From the NCBI GenBank assembly GCA_036265815.1, contig DATAOI010000056.1, positions 1 through 37,053 on the forward strand: a stretch of DNA of 37,053 bases, in the 5' to 3' direction. Below the pieces are notes generated by a model. It did not search any database. It was not told the origin of the DNA and saw only the letters and a program-made list of their open reading frames with translations. The DNA is from Gemmatimonadales bacterium. GTDB taxonomy: Bacteria > Gemmatimonadota > Gemmatimonadetes > Gemmatimonadales > GWC2-71-9. Positions 8,317 to 19,501 of the stretch are shown here, one piece after another. Each line of letters opens with the position of its first letter. The stretch's first letter is position 1. Position numbers and translations under genes: made by a program.

Positions 8317-9611
8317 TACTCGCGCTCCAGGACCATCGCGTAACCCATGCCGCCCTGCGCGCAGATCGAGATCAGCCCGAACTGGACGTCCTGCCGGCGC
8401 ATCTCGTTGGCCAGGCTCGTGACCAGCCGCGCCCCGGTGGCCGCGAAGGGATGTCCGATGGCGATCGAGCCGCCCATCACGTTGGTCCGCTCCCAATCCA
8501 CCTCGCCCACGGGCTCGGGCAAGCCCAGTCGTTCGGCCCACGCCGTAGAGCCCCAGGCCTGAACGTTGGAGAGCACCTGCGCCGCGAACGCCTCGTGGAT
8601 CTCGACCAGTCCGAGCTCGGACCAGGGGAGGCCGGCGCGCCTCAGCGCCTCCGGCACGGCGTACACCGGTCCCATGAGCAGCTGCCAGCGAGGGTCCACC
8701 GCGCTCACGGCATAGCTCCGGAGGTACGCCAGCGGCTGGTGGCCCAGCGCGCGCGCCTTCTCCTCCGCCATGAGCAACACCGCGGAGGCACCGTCGGTGA
8801 GCGGAGAGGAGTTGCCTGCCGTGACCGAGCCATAGCGGCGGTCGAAGACCGGCGGGAGCTGGGCCAGAGCCTCCATGGTGGTGTGCTCCCGGATGCCGTT
8901 GTCGGTGGCCACGATCTCATCCATGCCGCGGCCGCCGAACCAGGGTGCGATCTCGGCCGTGAGCCGGCCGTCCCGGGTGGCCGCGGCCGCCCGCTGGTGG
9001 CTGGTCAGCGCCAGCCGGTCCTGTGCCTCCCGGCTGATGCCATTCTCTTTGGCCATCTTTTCCGCCGACTGTCCCATGCTCTCGCCGGTCGAGGGCTCGG
9101 CGATGGCGGGGGCCACGGGGATGAGATCGCGCGGACGCACCCGTCCGAGAGCGGCGACGCGGGCGCCGAGTGATCGCGCCTTGCCGGCCTCGACCAGGAT
9201 GCGGCTCATCCGCCGGGAATGCAGGATGGGGATATCGGACAGCGACTCGACACCACCCGCGAGCACCACGTCGGCGTGGCCCAGCACGATCTGATCGCCG
9301 GCGTTACTGATCGCCTGGGCGGCGGAGGCGCAGGCGCGGTTCAGGGTATAGGCGGGAACACTGGGGAGCAGTTGCGGCAGCAGGCTCACTTCCCTGGCCA
9401 CGTTGGGCGTGAGCACGGAGGCGACGACCTGGCTGAAGATGACCTGATCGATCTCCCGGCCGTCGAGATCGGTTCGGTAGAGCAGCTCCCGGGAGACGTG
9501 CCGCGCCAGGGCCACCGCAGGCACATCGCGGAAGACCGTCCCGCTCTTGGCGAAGGGGGTACGCAGACCGGCGACGATCGCGACCCGCCGATCCGATCGA
9601 AAGTCCGGCAT
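8316..9611 (-). CDS. fadI: Acetyl-CoA C-acyltransferase (3-ketoacyl-CoA thiolase, FadI-like)
   Basis: This 431-residue thiolase cleaves 3-ketoacyl-CoA with CoA in the last step of each beta-oxidation round. All signatures are present: nucleophilic Cys in LNRACASAAQA, EIHEAFAAQVL, the His of GGSIAIGHPFAATG, and the second Cys in ICAQGGMG. Its length and N-terminus (AIVAGLRTPFAKSGTVF) resemble FadI more than FadA or PhaA. It lies between an upstream methyltransferase gene (30-bp gap) and fadJ (1-bp overlap), giving a compact operon. The ATG follows a stretch containing GAGGAA, a plausible though distant ribosome-binding site. Confidence 0.93.
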   Translation of the reverse strand: MPDFRSDRRVAIVAGLRTPFAKSGTVFRDVPAVALARHVSRELLYRTDLDGREIDQVIFSQVVASVLTPNVAREVSLLPQLLPSVPAYTLNRACASAAQAISNAGDQIVLGHADVVLAGGVESLSDIPILHSRRMSRILVEAGKARSLGARVAALGRVRPRDLIPVAPAIAEPSTGESMGQSAEKMAKENGISREAQDRLALTSHQRAAAATRDGRLTAEIAPWFGGRGMDEIVATDNGIREHTTMEALAQLPPVFDRRYGSVTAGNSSPLTDGASAVLLMAEEKARALGHQPLAYLRSYAVSAVDPRWQLLMGPVYAVPEALRRAGLPWSELGLVEIHEAFAAQVLSNVQAWGSTAWAERLGLPEPVGEVDWERTNVMGGSIAIGHPFAATGARLVTSLANEMRRQDVQFGLISICAQGGMGYAMVLERE

Positions 9612-9641
9612 GTTGCCTCGGAATGAGGAACGGTCGATACT

Positions 9642-10190
9642 TTACGACGACTTCTGAGCTACGACGCTCGCCAGTGCCCGCCACCGCTCGGCGTCGATCG
9701 GCTCCAGCACCTCACGCCCGTAGAGCACCGTGAGCGGGCTCACCAGCCCTGCCAGCTCTCCCGGGCGGAGGAGATGATCGTCCGAGGTCGGGCCCCAGCC
9801 GAGCTCGCGCTGGACGGTGAGAAACGTCTCCATCATCAACAGACCGCCGGGCGCTACCAGTTCCGTGATCTCTGGCATCCGCGCCCGGTCAAGATAATTG
9901 AACAGCAGAACCGCATCAAAACGGCCGAAGTCGGGCCATGGTCCCTCGAGGTCCACGATGCGCCACTCGATCGAGAGGCCCTGCGCCTCGGCCAGCTCGC
10001 GGGCCGTGGCGATCCGGGTCTCGTCCCGATCCACCCCCGTGACTCGCGCGCCCAGCGCGGCCGAGGCCAGGCTGTGTCGCCCCTCGCCACAGGCGAGATC
10101 GAGCACCGACGTGCCGGAACGCAGCCGATGAGCGTGCCAGAGAAACCAGGTGCTGGGGCGAGGGATCCGCGAGACGGGCGGCAGGGTCAC
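9642..10190 (-). CDS. Class I SAM-dependent methyltransferase
   Basis: This 182-residue protein has a compact methyltransferase fold with SAM-binding motif I VLDLACGEGRHSLA (about 30-43), an acidic residue at the end of beta-2 (GVDRDE), motif IV FDAVLLFNYLDR (near 92-103) and post-motif APGGLLMMETF. It resembles small TehB/UbiG-like methyltransferases, but the substrate cannot be assigned. The start is GTG at 10190. It is probably the first gene of the fadIJ operon and has only 27 bp separating it from divergent glpD, so the two promoters must overlap each other or lie in coding sequence. Confidence 0.8.
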   Translation of the reverse strand: MTLPPVSRIPRPSTWFLWHAHRLRSGTSVLDLACGEGRHSLASAALGARVTGVDRDETRIATARELAEAQGLSIEWRIVDLEGPWPDFGRFDAVLLFNYLDRARMPEITELVAPGGLLMMETFLTVQRELGWGPTSDDHLLRPGELAGLVSPLTVLYGREVLEPIDAERWRALASVVAQKSS

Positions 10191-10217
10191 GGGGCGCGTG
10201 CCTCAGAGCGGGCGACG

Positions 10218-11813
10218 ATGGACCAGCTCACCGCGCAACCGGCCGACGTGCTGGTGATTGGCGGAGGGATCACCGGGGCCGGCGTGGCCCGGGACGCGGC
10301 CATGCGGGGACTGCGCACCGTGCTGGTCGAGCAGAGTGACCTCGGATCGGGCACCAGCTCGCGCTCGAGCCGGCTGATTCACGGCGGGCTGCGTTATCTC
10401 GAGACCGGCGATCTGCGACTGGTGCTCGAGGCCAACCGGGAACGCCGGATCCTCCTCCGCATCGCTCCCCATCTGGTCTGGCCGCTCCCCTTCATCTTTC
10501 CCCTCCACCGCGGCGACCGACTGTCGCCCTGGCGCCTGGCCGCCGGGATGTGGCTCTACGATGCCTTGGCGCTGTTCCGCAATGTGCGGGGCCACCGCAT
10601 GTTGGGCAAGCGGGCGCTGCTCGAGACGGAGCCGATGCTGCGGGAGCGCGGTCTCCTGGGTGGCGCCCGGTTCTACGACGCCCAGTGCGACGATGCCCGC
10701 CTGGTGCTCGCCACCGCCCGCTCGGCCATACACCACGGCGCGCTGGTGTCGAACTACACGGCGGTCCGCACGCTCGACCGCACCGCCGGCCGGGTGGTCG
10801 GCGCCCAGCTGGAAGACCTGCTCACCGGCGCACGAGGCGCGATCCGCGCCAGCGTGGTGGTGAACGCGACCGGTCCCTGGGCAGACCGCATACGGACCCT
10901 GGAGGACGGGGGCGCCACACCCCTGCTGCAGGCCACCAAGGGCATCCATATCGTGGTGGAGCGCGCCCGGCTGGATCACCGCGACGGGATCATCTTCCTC
11001 AGCCCCATCGACGGTCGGGTCCTGTTCATTCTGCCCTGGCGCGATCTGTCCTACATCGGCACCACCGACACCGACAGCAGCGAGCCACCCGAGCGTTTGA
11101 CGATCTCCGCCGACGACGTGGTGTATCTGTTGCGCTCGGCCAACGCCCGCTTCCCCAACGCCCGGCTGAGCGTCGACGACGTGCGCGCGTCGTGGGCCGG
11201 ACTCCGGCCGCTGCTGGCTGACCGCGAGCGGAAGGCCGCGTCGAGGCGCTCCCGGGAGCACCTGATCGTCCAGGGGTCCGGCGGGATGCTCACCGTCGTC
11301 GGAGGAAAGCTCACCACCTATCGCGCCATGGCCCGAGAGGTGGTGGACCGGGCGGTGCGGGAGCTCCGCTTTCGCGACGGGCGGACTCGCCCGACCGAGT
11401 CGCGCACCGACCTGGAGGCGCTGCCCGGTGGCGAGGCGGCCGACCTGAGCTCGTTCCGCGAGGGTGGCCTCGAGCTCGGCGTGACCCCGGAGAGCGTGGA
11501 TCATCTGCTCCGGCACTACGGCACCGAGTCCGCCGGGATTTACAACCTTGGCGCCGGCGAGCGCCCGCTGCTCCGCCGGCTGGCTCCGCCCCACCCGGCG
11601 ATCGAGGCCGAAGTGATCCACGCCGCGCGTCGGGAGCTGGCGCAGACGGTGGAGGACGTGATGGTCCGGCGCACCCACCTCTACTACGAGGCCCCGGAGC
11701 ACGGGGTGCAGGCGGCGCGGCGGGTGGCCGAGCTGATGGGCAGGGAGCGCTCGTGGGATGAGGAGCGAATCGCGGCGGAAGCGGCGCGCTACCTGGAGTT
11801 TGCCGCACGGTGA
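10218..11813 (+). CDS. glpD: Aerobic glycerol-3-phosphate dehydrogenase (FAD)
   Basis: This 531-residue flavoprotein oxidises sn-glycerol 3-phosphate to dihydroxyacetone phosphate and passes electrons to membrane quinones. The N-terminus has the FAD dinucleotide fold (DVLVIGGGITGAGVARDAA, about 10-28) followed by the GlpD signature SGTSSRSSRLIHGGLRYLE. A further FAD motif (VVNATGPWADRIR) lies near 215, and the C-terminal helical domain contains VEDVMVRRTHLYYE. A long upstream in-frame extension (to 9774) is antisense to the methyltransferase gene and is rejected in favour of the ATG at 10218. No glycerol kinase or facilitator lies nearby; the substrate may come from phospholipid turnover, which fits the neighbouring fad genes. 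Confidence 0.92.
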   Translation: MDQLTAQPADVLVIGGGITGAGVARDAAMRGLRTVLVEQSDLGSGTSSRSSRLIHGGLRYLETGDLRLVLEANRERRILLRIAPHLVWPLPFIFPLHRGDRLSPWRLAAGMWLYDALALFRNVRGHRMLGKRALLETEPMLRERGLLGGARFYDAQCDDARLVLATARSAIHHGALVSNYTAVRTLDRTAGRVVGAQLEDLLTGARGAIRASVVVNATGPWADRIRTLEDGGATPLLQATKGIHIVVERARLDHRDGIIFLSPIDGRVLFILPWRDLSYIGTTDTDSSEPPERLTISADDVVYLLRSANARFPNARLSVDDVRASWAGLRPLLADRERKAASRRSREHLIVQGSGGMLTVVGGKLTTYRAMAREVVDRAVRELRFRDGRTRPTESRTDLEALPGGEAADLSSFREGGLELGVTPESVDHLLRHYGTESAGIYNLGAGERPLLRRLAPPHPAIEAEVIHAARRELAQTVEDVMVRRTHLYYEAPEHGVQAARRVAELMGRERSWDEERIAAEAARYLEFAAR

Positions 11814-11820
11814 GCGGGTC

Positions 11821-12969
11821 GTGAGCGTTCGCCGGCTGGCCGGCATTCCCGGCTTCGCCATCGATGAAGTGGCCGCGCGGGCCGGCACCGATCCCGGCGT
11901 GCTCCGCCTGGAGAACCTCGACACCGACGTCCCCCCGCCGATGGCGGCCATCGCGGCGACTCGCGCCGCGCTAGGCACCGACGCCGCCAACAGCTATCTC
12001 CCCTTTACCGGACGCCTCGAGCTTCGCAGCGCGGTGGCCGAGCACCTCCAGCGGCAGACGGGCCGTGCATATGACCCGGGGAGCGAGGTGGTGATCACGG
12101 CGGGCGGTACCGAGGGAATGCTGGACGCGCTGCTCGCCATTACCGACCCAGGCGACGAGGTCATCCTCAGCGATCCCACCTATGCCGGAATGATCAACCG
12201 AGTGCGCCTGGTTGGCGCCATCCCCCGGCTGGTCCCCCTGGTCTACGACGGCAGCGAGTGGCGCCTCGACCTCGATGCGCTGCGTGCAGCGGCTTCCCCC
12301 CGGACCCGCGCCGTGTTCCTGATGAACCCATCGATGCCCTCGGGCGCAGTGCTCGACCGCGCGGAGTGGGACGCGGTCGCCCAGGTGTGCCGGGAGCGCG
12401 ATTGCTGGCTCCTCTACAACGCCGCGATGGAGCGGATCCTGTTCGACGGGCGGAGCGCGATCCACCCCGCGGCGCTCGCCGGCATGGCGGAGCGGACGAT
12501 CGTGGTCGGCTCAGTGTCGAAGGAGTATCGGATGATCGGCTGGCGGGTGGGCTGGGTAGCGGGGCCCGAAACGATCCTGGCCGACATCGCCCGGGTGCAC
12601 CTGTACAACGTGGTGACCCCCACCGGCATCGCCCAGTCGGCAGCGGTCGCAGCGCTGAGCCAACCGCCCGCCGATCTCGCCACCGCGGTGGCGGAATGGG
12701 AGCGGCGGCGTGACACGGTGCTGCGTGCGCTTGGCCGTTTTCCCCTCATGGAGGCGGCCGGAGGCTGGTCGATGCTGCTCGACGTCGGGGCGATGGGCCA
12801 CGATTCCTTCGCCGCCTCCCGACTGCTGCTGGAGCGGGGCCGCGTGGCCGCGACGCCGATGCGCGACTGGGGCGAGGTGAATGGCGACCGCTTCGTGCGG
12901 TTGGTATTCAGCAACGAGCCGGTTGCCCGGCTGGGGGAGCTGGGCGACCGGCTCAGGCAGGTGTTCTAG
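11821..12969 (+). CDS. Fold-type I PLP aminotransferase-like protein with altered active site
   Basis: This 382-residue protein has the class I/II aminotransferase fold: SYLPFTGRLELRSAVAEH (near 58-75), ITAGGTEGMLDALLAI (92-107), the aromatic ring-stacking position (Y121), the PLP-binding lysine in SVSKEYRMIGWRVGW (K234, R242) and the carboxylate-binding Arg region FVRLVFSN. Three normally near-invariant cofactor contacts are changed. The NPTG-type Asn is Met172 (NPSMPSG). The Asp that contacts the pyridine nitrogen is Asn200, and its partner Tyr is Met203 (NAAM in place of DxxY). It should still form a Schiff base, but may be a poor transaminase or catalyse other chemistry. The GTG start lies 7 bp after the glpD stop, so the two genes are probably co-transcribed. 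Confidence 0.85.
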   Translation: MSVRRLAGIPGFAIDEVAARAGTDPGVLRLENLDTDVPPPMAAIAATRAALGTDAANSYLPFTGRLELRSAVAEHLQRQTGRAYDPGSEVVITAGGTEGMLDALLAITDPGDEVILSDPTYAGMINRVRLVGAIPRLVPLVYDGSEWRLDLDALRAAASPRTRAVFLMNPSMPSGAVLDRAEWDAVAQVCRERDCWLLYNAAMERILFDGRSAIHPAALAGMAERTIVVGSVSKEYRMIGWRVGWVAGPETILADIARVHLYNVVTPTGIAQSAAVAALSQPPADLATAVAEWERRRDTVLRALGRFPLMEAAGGWSMLLDVGAMGHDSFAASRLLLERGRVAATPMRDWGEVNGDRFVRLVFSNEPVARLGELGDRLRQVF

Positions 12970-12975
12970 CCCCGC

Positions 12976-13689
12976 TCAGCGCACGACCACGCGGCCGGTC
13001 ATCGCCGCCCCGTGGATCGAGCAGTCGTAGGTATAGGTCCCCGCCTCGGTGAAGGTCACCGCATAGCTTTGGCCTGACCCGGTCTTTACCACACTGCTGG
13101 CGAACGTCGGCGCTCCGGGTGTCTGGTTCGAGCGCACGCTGTGCGACCCCGCGCCCGGCCCCCAGCTCCAGGTGACGGTCCCACCGATCGCGAGGGTATC
13201 CACGGCCGGGTTGCTGCTCTCGTTTCGGTCGCTGGTGAAGGAGTTGTTTCCGACCGTGACGGCGATCGACACCGGGTCTGCCGGTGGCGGCCCACCATCC
13301 GTCACCGTCGCGGTCGCCGTGAACGTGATCGTGTCGCCGGTCCCGCTCACCGTGGCTCGGGCGGTCTGGGTGCCCTCGGCGTCTCCGAGGCTCCATGATG
13401 TGGCGCTGATGCCGTCCGCCCCGGTCGTGTCCGAGGTCGGCTCCAGCAAACCATCGTCCGTGAACCAGGTCACGGCCGCGCCGGCCTTGGGGTTGCCGTC
13501 GGTGGTGACCAGCACACGCAGCGGATTGATCAGCGTCTCGCCCGCTGGCCCGGTCTGCGCGTCACCGCTCTCCCTGGGTGCCTTGATCACCGCGACGGTC
13601 TGGTTGGGCCCATCATCTCCGCAGCCCCACGCTCCCAGCGCGATCAGCCATCCCATCGCCAGCACACTACCTGCAGAATACCTGCTCAT
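12976..13689 (-). CDS. Lipoprotein with Ig-like and cupredoxin domains (copy A)
   Basis: This 237-residue lipoprotein has a signal with a WGC lipobox near residue 23 and a bacterial Ig-like domain (about 45-135) containing LRVLVTTDGNPKAG and ADGISATSWSLG. A PPPADP linker and a C-terminal type-1 copper domain follow. The copper ligands are visible: H183 (AGSHSVRS) and C223, H226, M230 in YDCSIHGAAM, ending in GRVVVR. The spacing is C-x2-H-x3-M. It is likely a surface or periplasmic electron carrier or copper binder. The ATG at 13689 is chosen by comparison with copy B; the adjacent ATG at 13692 is possible. GGGAGG lies 7 nt upstream. The gene converges on the aminotransferase gene with 6 bp between them. 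Confidence 0.88.
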   Translation of the reverse strand: MSRYSAGSVLAMGWLIALGAWGCGDDGPNQTVAVIKAPRESGDAQTGPAGETLINPLRVLVTTDGNPKAGAAVTWFTDDGLLEPTSDTTGADGISATSWSLGDAEGTQTARATVSGTGDTITFTATATVTDGGPPPADPVSIAVTVGNNSFTSDRNESSNPAVDTLAIGGTVTWSWGPGAGSHSVRSNQTPGAPTFASSVVKTGSGQSYAVTFTEAGTYTYDCSIHGAAMTGRVVVR

Positions 13690-13690
13690 C

Positions 13691-13752
13691 ATCGAGCCTC
13701 CCGACTGGGATTGCATGAAATCCGCCATCGCGTCCTGGGGGAGCGCGCGCGG
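13691..13752 (-). repeat. Duplicated leader, copy A
   Basis: The sequence upstream of copy A (plus strand: atcgagcctcccgactgg, then gcatgaa, cgccatcgcg and gagcgcgcgcgg) is repeated upstream of copy B at 14505-14566, with a one-base indel and about ten mismatches. It includes the GGGAGG ribosome-binding site. The repeat shows that the duplication took in the 5' leader as well as the coding region. Confidence 0.8.
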
Positions 13753-13785
13753 GCCTTCGGCTGAGGCGAGCGTTGCAGTGCGGTC

Positions 13786-14502
13786 CTAACGGACCACGAT
13801 CCGCCCGGTCATTGCGCTTCCATGGATCGCGCAGTCGTAGTCGTAGGTCCCGGTCTCGGTGAAGACCAGCACATAGGTCTGGCCCGCGCCCGTCTCGACC
13901 AGGCTGCTGACGAAGGACGGCGACCCCTTCGACCGCACGCTGTGCGATCCGGCGGTACCGTTCCAGGTCCAGGTGACGGTGCCGTTGACAGCGAGCGTGT
14001 CCACCGCCGGGTTGCTCGTGTGGTTTCGATCGCTGCTGAAGAAATTGTTTCCCACGGTCACCGCGATCTCCGTGGGGTCGGCTGGCGGCGGGCCACTGCT
14101 GCCGATCGCCGTCGCCGTGAAGGTCACCGGAGACCCGGTGGCCCCCTGCACCGCCGCCGTGGCGTGCTGGGCGCCGCCGGTGGGGCCCAGCGTCCAGACG
14201 GTGGCTCCGATACCGTCCGCTCCGGTCACGTTGGAGCTCGGCTCGAAGGAGCCGCCGTCACTGGTGGACCAGGTGACGGTGGAGCCGGATTGAGGATTGC
14301 CGTCGCTGGTGACAGATACCCGCAACGCGCTCAGGAGAGGCTCGCCGACGTTCCCAGTCTGCTGGTCGCCATCCTTGCTGGGTGCCTTGGCAACGGTGAC
14401 CGTGGGTGTGTTTGGCGAGTTATCGTCTCCTCCGCATCCCCACGCCATCAGCACGACCAGCGATCCCACCGCCAGCGCGCGACTTCCCGAATACCCTCTC
14501 AT
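13786..14502 (-). CDS. Lipoprotein with Ig-like and cupredoxin domains (copy B)
   Basis: This 238-residue tandem paralogue of the next gene downstream has the same layout: signal with an AWGCGGDD lipobox, Ig-like domain (LRVSVTSDGNPQSG, ADGIGATVWTLG), SGPPPADP linker and cupredoxin domain. Ligands are H187 (AGSHSVRS) and C224, H227, M231 in YDCAIHGSAM; the end is GRIVVR. All four copper ligands are kept in both copies, which argues that both function. The loop between the first His and the Cys is three residues shorter here, which may tune the copper site. The ATG at 14502 has GGGAGG 8 nt upstream. About 95 bp separate the copies, so they are probably co-transcribed. Divergent from kgd. Confidence 0.88.
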   Translation of the reverse strand: MRGYSGSRALAVGSLVVLMAWGCGGDDNSPNTPTVTVAKAPSKDGDQQTGNVGEPLLSALRVSVTSDGNPQSGSTVTWSTSDGGSFEPSSNVTGADGIGATVWTLGPTGGAQHATAAVQGATGSPVTFTATAIGSSGPPPADPTEIAVTVGNNFFSSDRNHTSNPAVDTLAVNGTVTWTWNGTAGSHSVRSKGSPSFVSSLVETGAGQTYVLVFTETGTYDYDCAIHGSAMTGRIVVR

Positions 14503-14504
14503 GA

Positions 14505-14566
14505 ATCGAGCCTCCCGACTGGCACTGCATGAATTCGCCATCGCGCCATCCAGTGAGCGCGCGCGG
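14505..14566 (-). repeat. Duplicated leader, copy B
   Basis: Partner of the repeat at 13691-13752. It lies immediately upstream of the copy B start and contains that gene's ribosome-binding site. The rest of the interval up to kgd (to 14732) holds only a short CCGCC-tt-GGCGG palindrome at 14646-14657. Confidence 0.8.
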
Positions 14567-14732
14567 TCATAGAGATTCTGCTGCCCAATAGGACGTCCCG
14601 CAAGGTGAGAGATGACACGTGGGACAATGGGCAGGGACGCTGCCACCGCCTTGGCGGACCATTATCTTTCCCTATCCCAATCACCGGTCCCGCCAGTCGG
14701 GGCTCACACAGCGGACGCGCATCCGTAGGACG

Positions 14733-18413
<3,681 letters not shown>

Positions 18414-18434
18414 GTCGCCGGGGTCCCGACGCCG

Positions 18435-18464
18435 AAAGGGGCGGCCCAACCGGGCCGCCCCTTT
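18435..18464 (+). terminator. Rho-independent terminator of kgd
   Basis: Perfect 13-bp arms AAAGGGGCGGCCC / GGGCCGCCCCTTT flank an AACC loop and lead into TTTT. The hairpin begins about 20 bp after the kgd stop. Its symmetry (A-run, stem, T-run) means it could also stop the minus-strand HNH transcript. Confidence 0.9.
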
Positions 18465-18516
18465 TCTCCGTCACTCAAGCTGCGTCGCGGCGTAGCGCGG
18501 CGAGCTATTCGACCGC

Positions 18517-18837
18517 TCAGGTTTCCTTGGGGAGGATCGGCCGCTCGGACGCTTGCCGGGCCAACTCCTTCAGGGGCTCCGAAAGGTGCTCTCCATAATG
18601 GAGGAGATACACCCCACGCGCGCGCTTCTGCATCAGGAATGCGACCAGAGGCGTGTCCGCCTTGGCCGCGTTGCACTCCCTGCAAGCGAGGACCAGATTG
18701 TCCGGACGGTCGTAAGCCGTCTGACCCCGGCGGGGACGGACATGGTCGAGCGTGATCGTCTCAGCAGGCGTCTCGGTGCCGCAGTATGCGCATACCGAGC
18801 CGTGCAAGGACAGGAGCCAATCGCGGTGGGACTGCAT
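18517..18837 (-). CDS. Small HNH endonuclease-like protein
   Basis: This 106-residue protein carries a complete HNH core: zinc knuckle CAYCG (residues about 15-19), ITLDHVRPRRGQ with the catalytic His, the Asn of YDRPDNLVLACRECNAAKAD, and the second Cys pair CREC. Such four-Cys HNH proteins are metal-dependent DNA nucleases; stand-alone bacterial ones are mostly uncharacterised and are found in defence, mobile-element and housekeeping contexts. No integrase, methyltransferase or repeat beside it points to any of these. The ATG at 18837 gives a typical N-terminus (MQSHRDWLLSLHG) but lacks a clear ribosome-binding site; a longer in-frame extension to 18993 looks non-coding. Confidence 0.8.
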   Translation of the reverse strand: MQSHRDWLLSLHGSVCAYCGTETPAETITLDHVRPRRGQTAYDRPDNLVLACRECNAAKADTPLVAFLMQKRARGVYLLHYGEHLSEPLKELARQASERPILPKET

Positions 18838-18933
18838 GGAGCGGCCGGGTGAGCGGCGAAAGCTTGGGGCGGAGACAGCGGGACGTTTACGTGATCTGCG
18901 TGCCACAAAAATCCAGGAAAATGGTGAAGTTAC

Positions 18934-18950
18934 GGCCTGCCCGGCAGGCC
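18934..18950. repeat. Short perfect palindrome between divergent genes
   Basis: GGCCTGCC-C-GGCAGGCC has perfect 8-bp arms and lies in the more AT-rich gap between the HNH gene (-) and the NTF2-like lipoprotein gene (+). It could be an operator for either gene or an mRNA hairpin in the lipoprotein leader. It is 45 bp before the ATG at 18995. Confidence 0.4.
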
Positions 18951-18994
18951 AGCCCAATGCACAACCTTGGAAAGCTAGCAAGATTGGCGCCAAA

Positions 18995-19492
18995 ATGACA
19001 GATCACCTTGCCTTCGCCCGCTTTGCCCTACTTGGGCTCCTCGCAACCGGCTGTGTCGGGGCGCGACCGATCCTGGCCGGGAGCGACCGGAAGGGCATCG
19101 AGGCAGCGGTATCCCGCTACGTTGCCGCCTCCAATCGGGGCGACGCGGATGCGCTGACCCAGCTCTACGCCGAGGACGCCGTCCTGCTGCCTCCCTCGCA
19201 CGAGCCAATCGAAGGCCGTGACGCCATCGGGGCGTTCTGGCACCAGGGCACCGACCAGGGACTCCAGGTCACCACCCTCAAGGTGGAGGTCAACGGCAAT
19301 CTCGGCTATCTGGTGGGGCGGTACCATCTTCCGGCCACGGTCGAGGAGCCGGCCGACTCCGGAAAGTACGTCATGTGCCTGAAGCGGCAGCTGGACGGCT
19401 CCTGGAAGCTGACTGCCGATATCTGGAACAGCAGTGGTGATTCGGCCGACGACGCCGACGAGCAGCCACGACCCGGAGCGTCGATAAGCTGA
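18995..19492 (+). CDS. NTF2/SnoaL-like (DUF4440-type) lipoprotein
   Basis: This 165-residue protein begins with a lipoprotein signal (FALLGLLATGC, Cys near residue 20). A cone-shaped NTF2-like domain follows: AAVSRYVAASNRGDADALTQLYAEDAVLLPP (quoted in part), then IEGRDAIGAFW, LGYLVGRY and a C-terminal WKLTADIWNSS. The N-terminal helix with the spaced DAxxLxxLYxEDAV pattern is typical of SnoaL/DUF4440 proteins, which may be enzymes or plain ligand-binding domains. No catalytic residues can be assigned. The ATG at 18995 is chosen because the signal peptide begins there. It converges on the rhodanese gene with a 9-bp gap. Its last 20 residues are acidic and probably disordered. Confidence 0.82.
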   Translation: MTDHLAFARFALLGLLATGCVGARPILAGSDRKGIEAAVSRYVAASNRGDADALTQLYAEDAVLLPPSHEPIEGRDAIGAFWHQGTDQGLQVTTLKVEVNGNLGYLVGRYHLPATVEEPADSGKYVMCLKRQLDGSWKLTADIWNSSGDSADDADEQPRPGASIS

Positions 19493-19501
19493 GCGGCGGG
19501 A

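Noticed and set aside
9774-10217. Upstream extension of glpD
   Set aside because: It is antisense to the methyltransferase gene and the FAD motif lies at the expected distance from the ATG at 10218.
18481-18516. GC-rich stretch with cggcgtagcgcgg resembling the kinase remnant near 35410
   Set aside because: Translation of either strand does not give the kinase-tail residues, so the match is chance.
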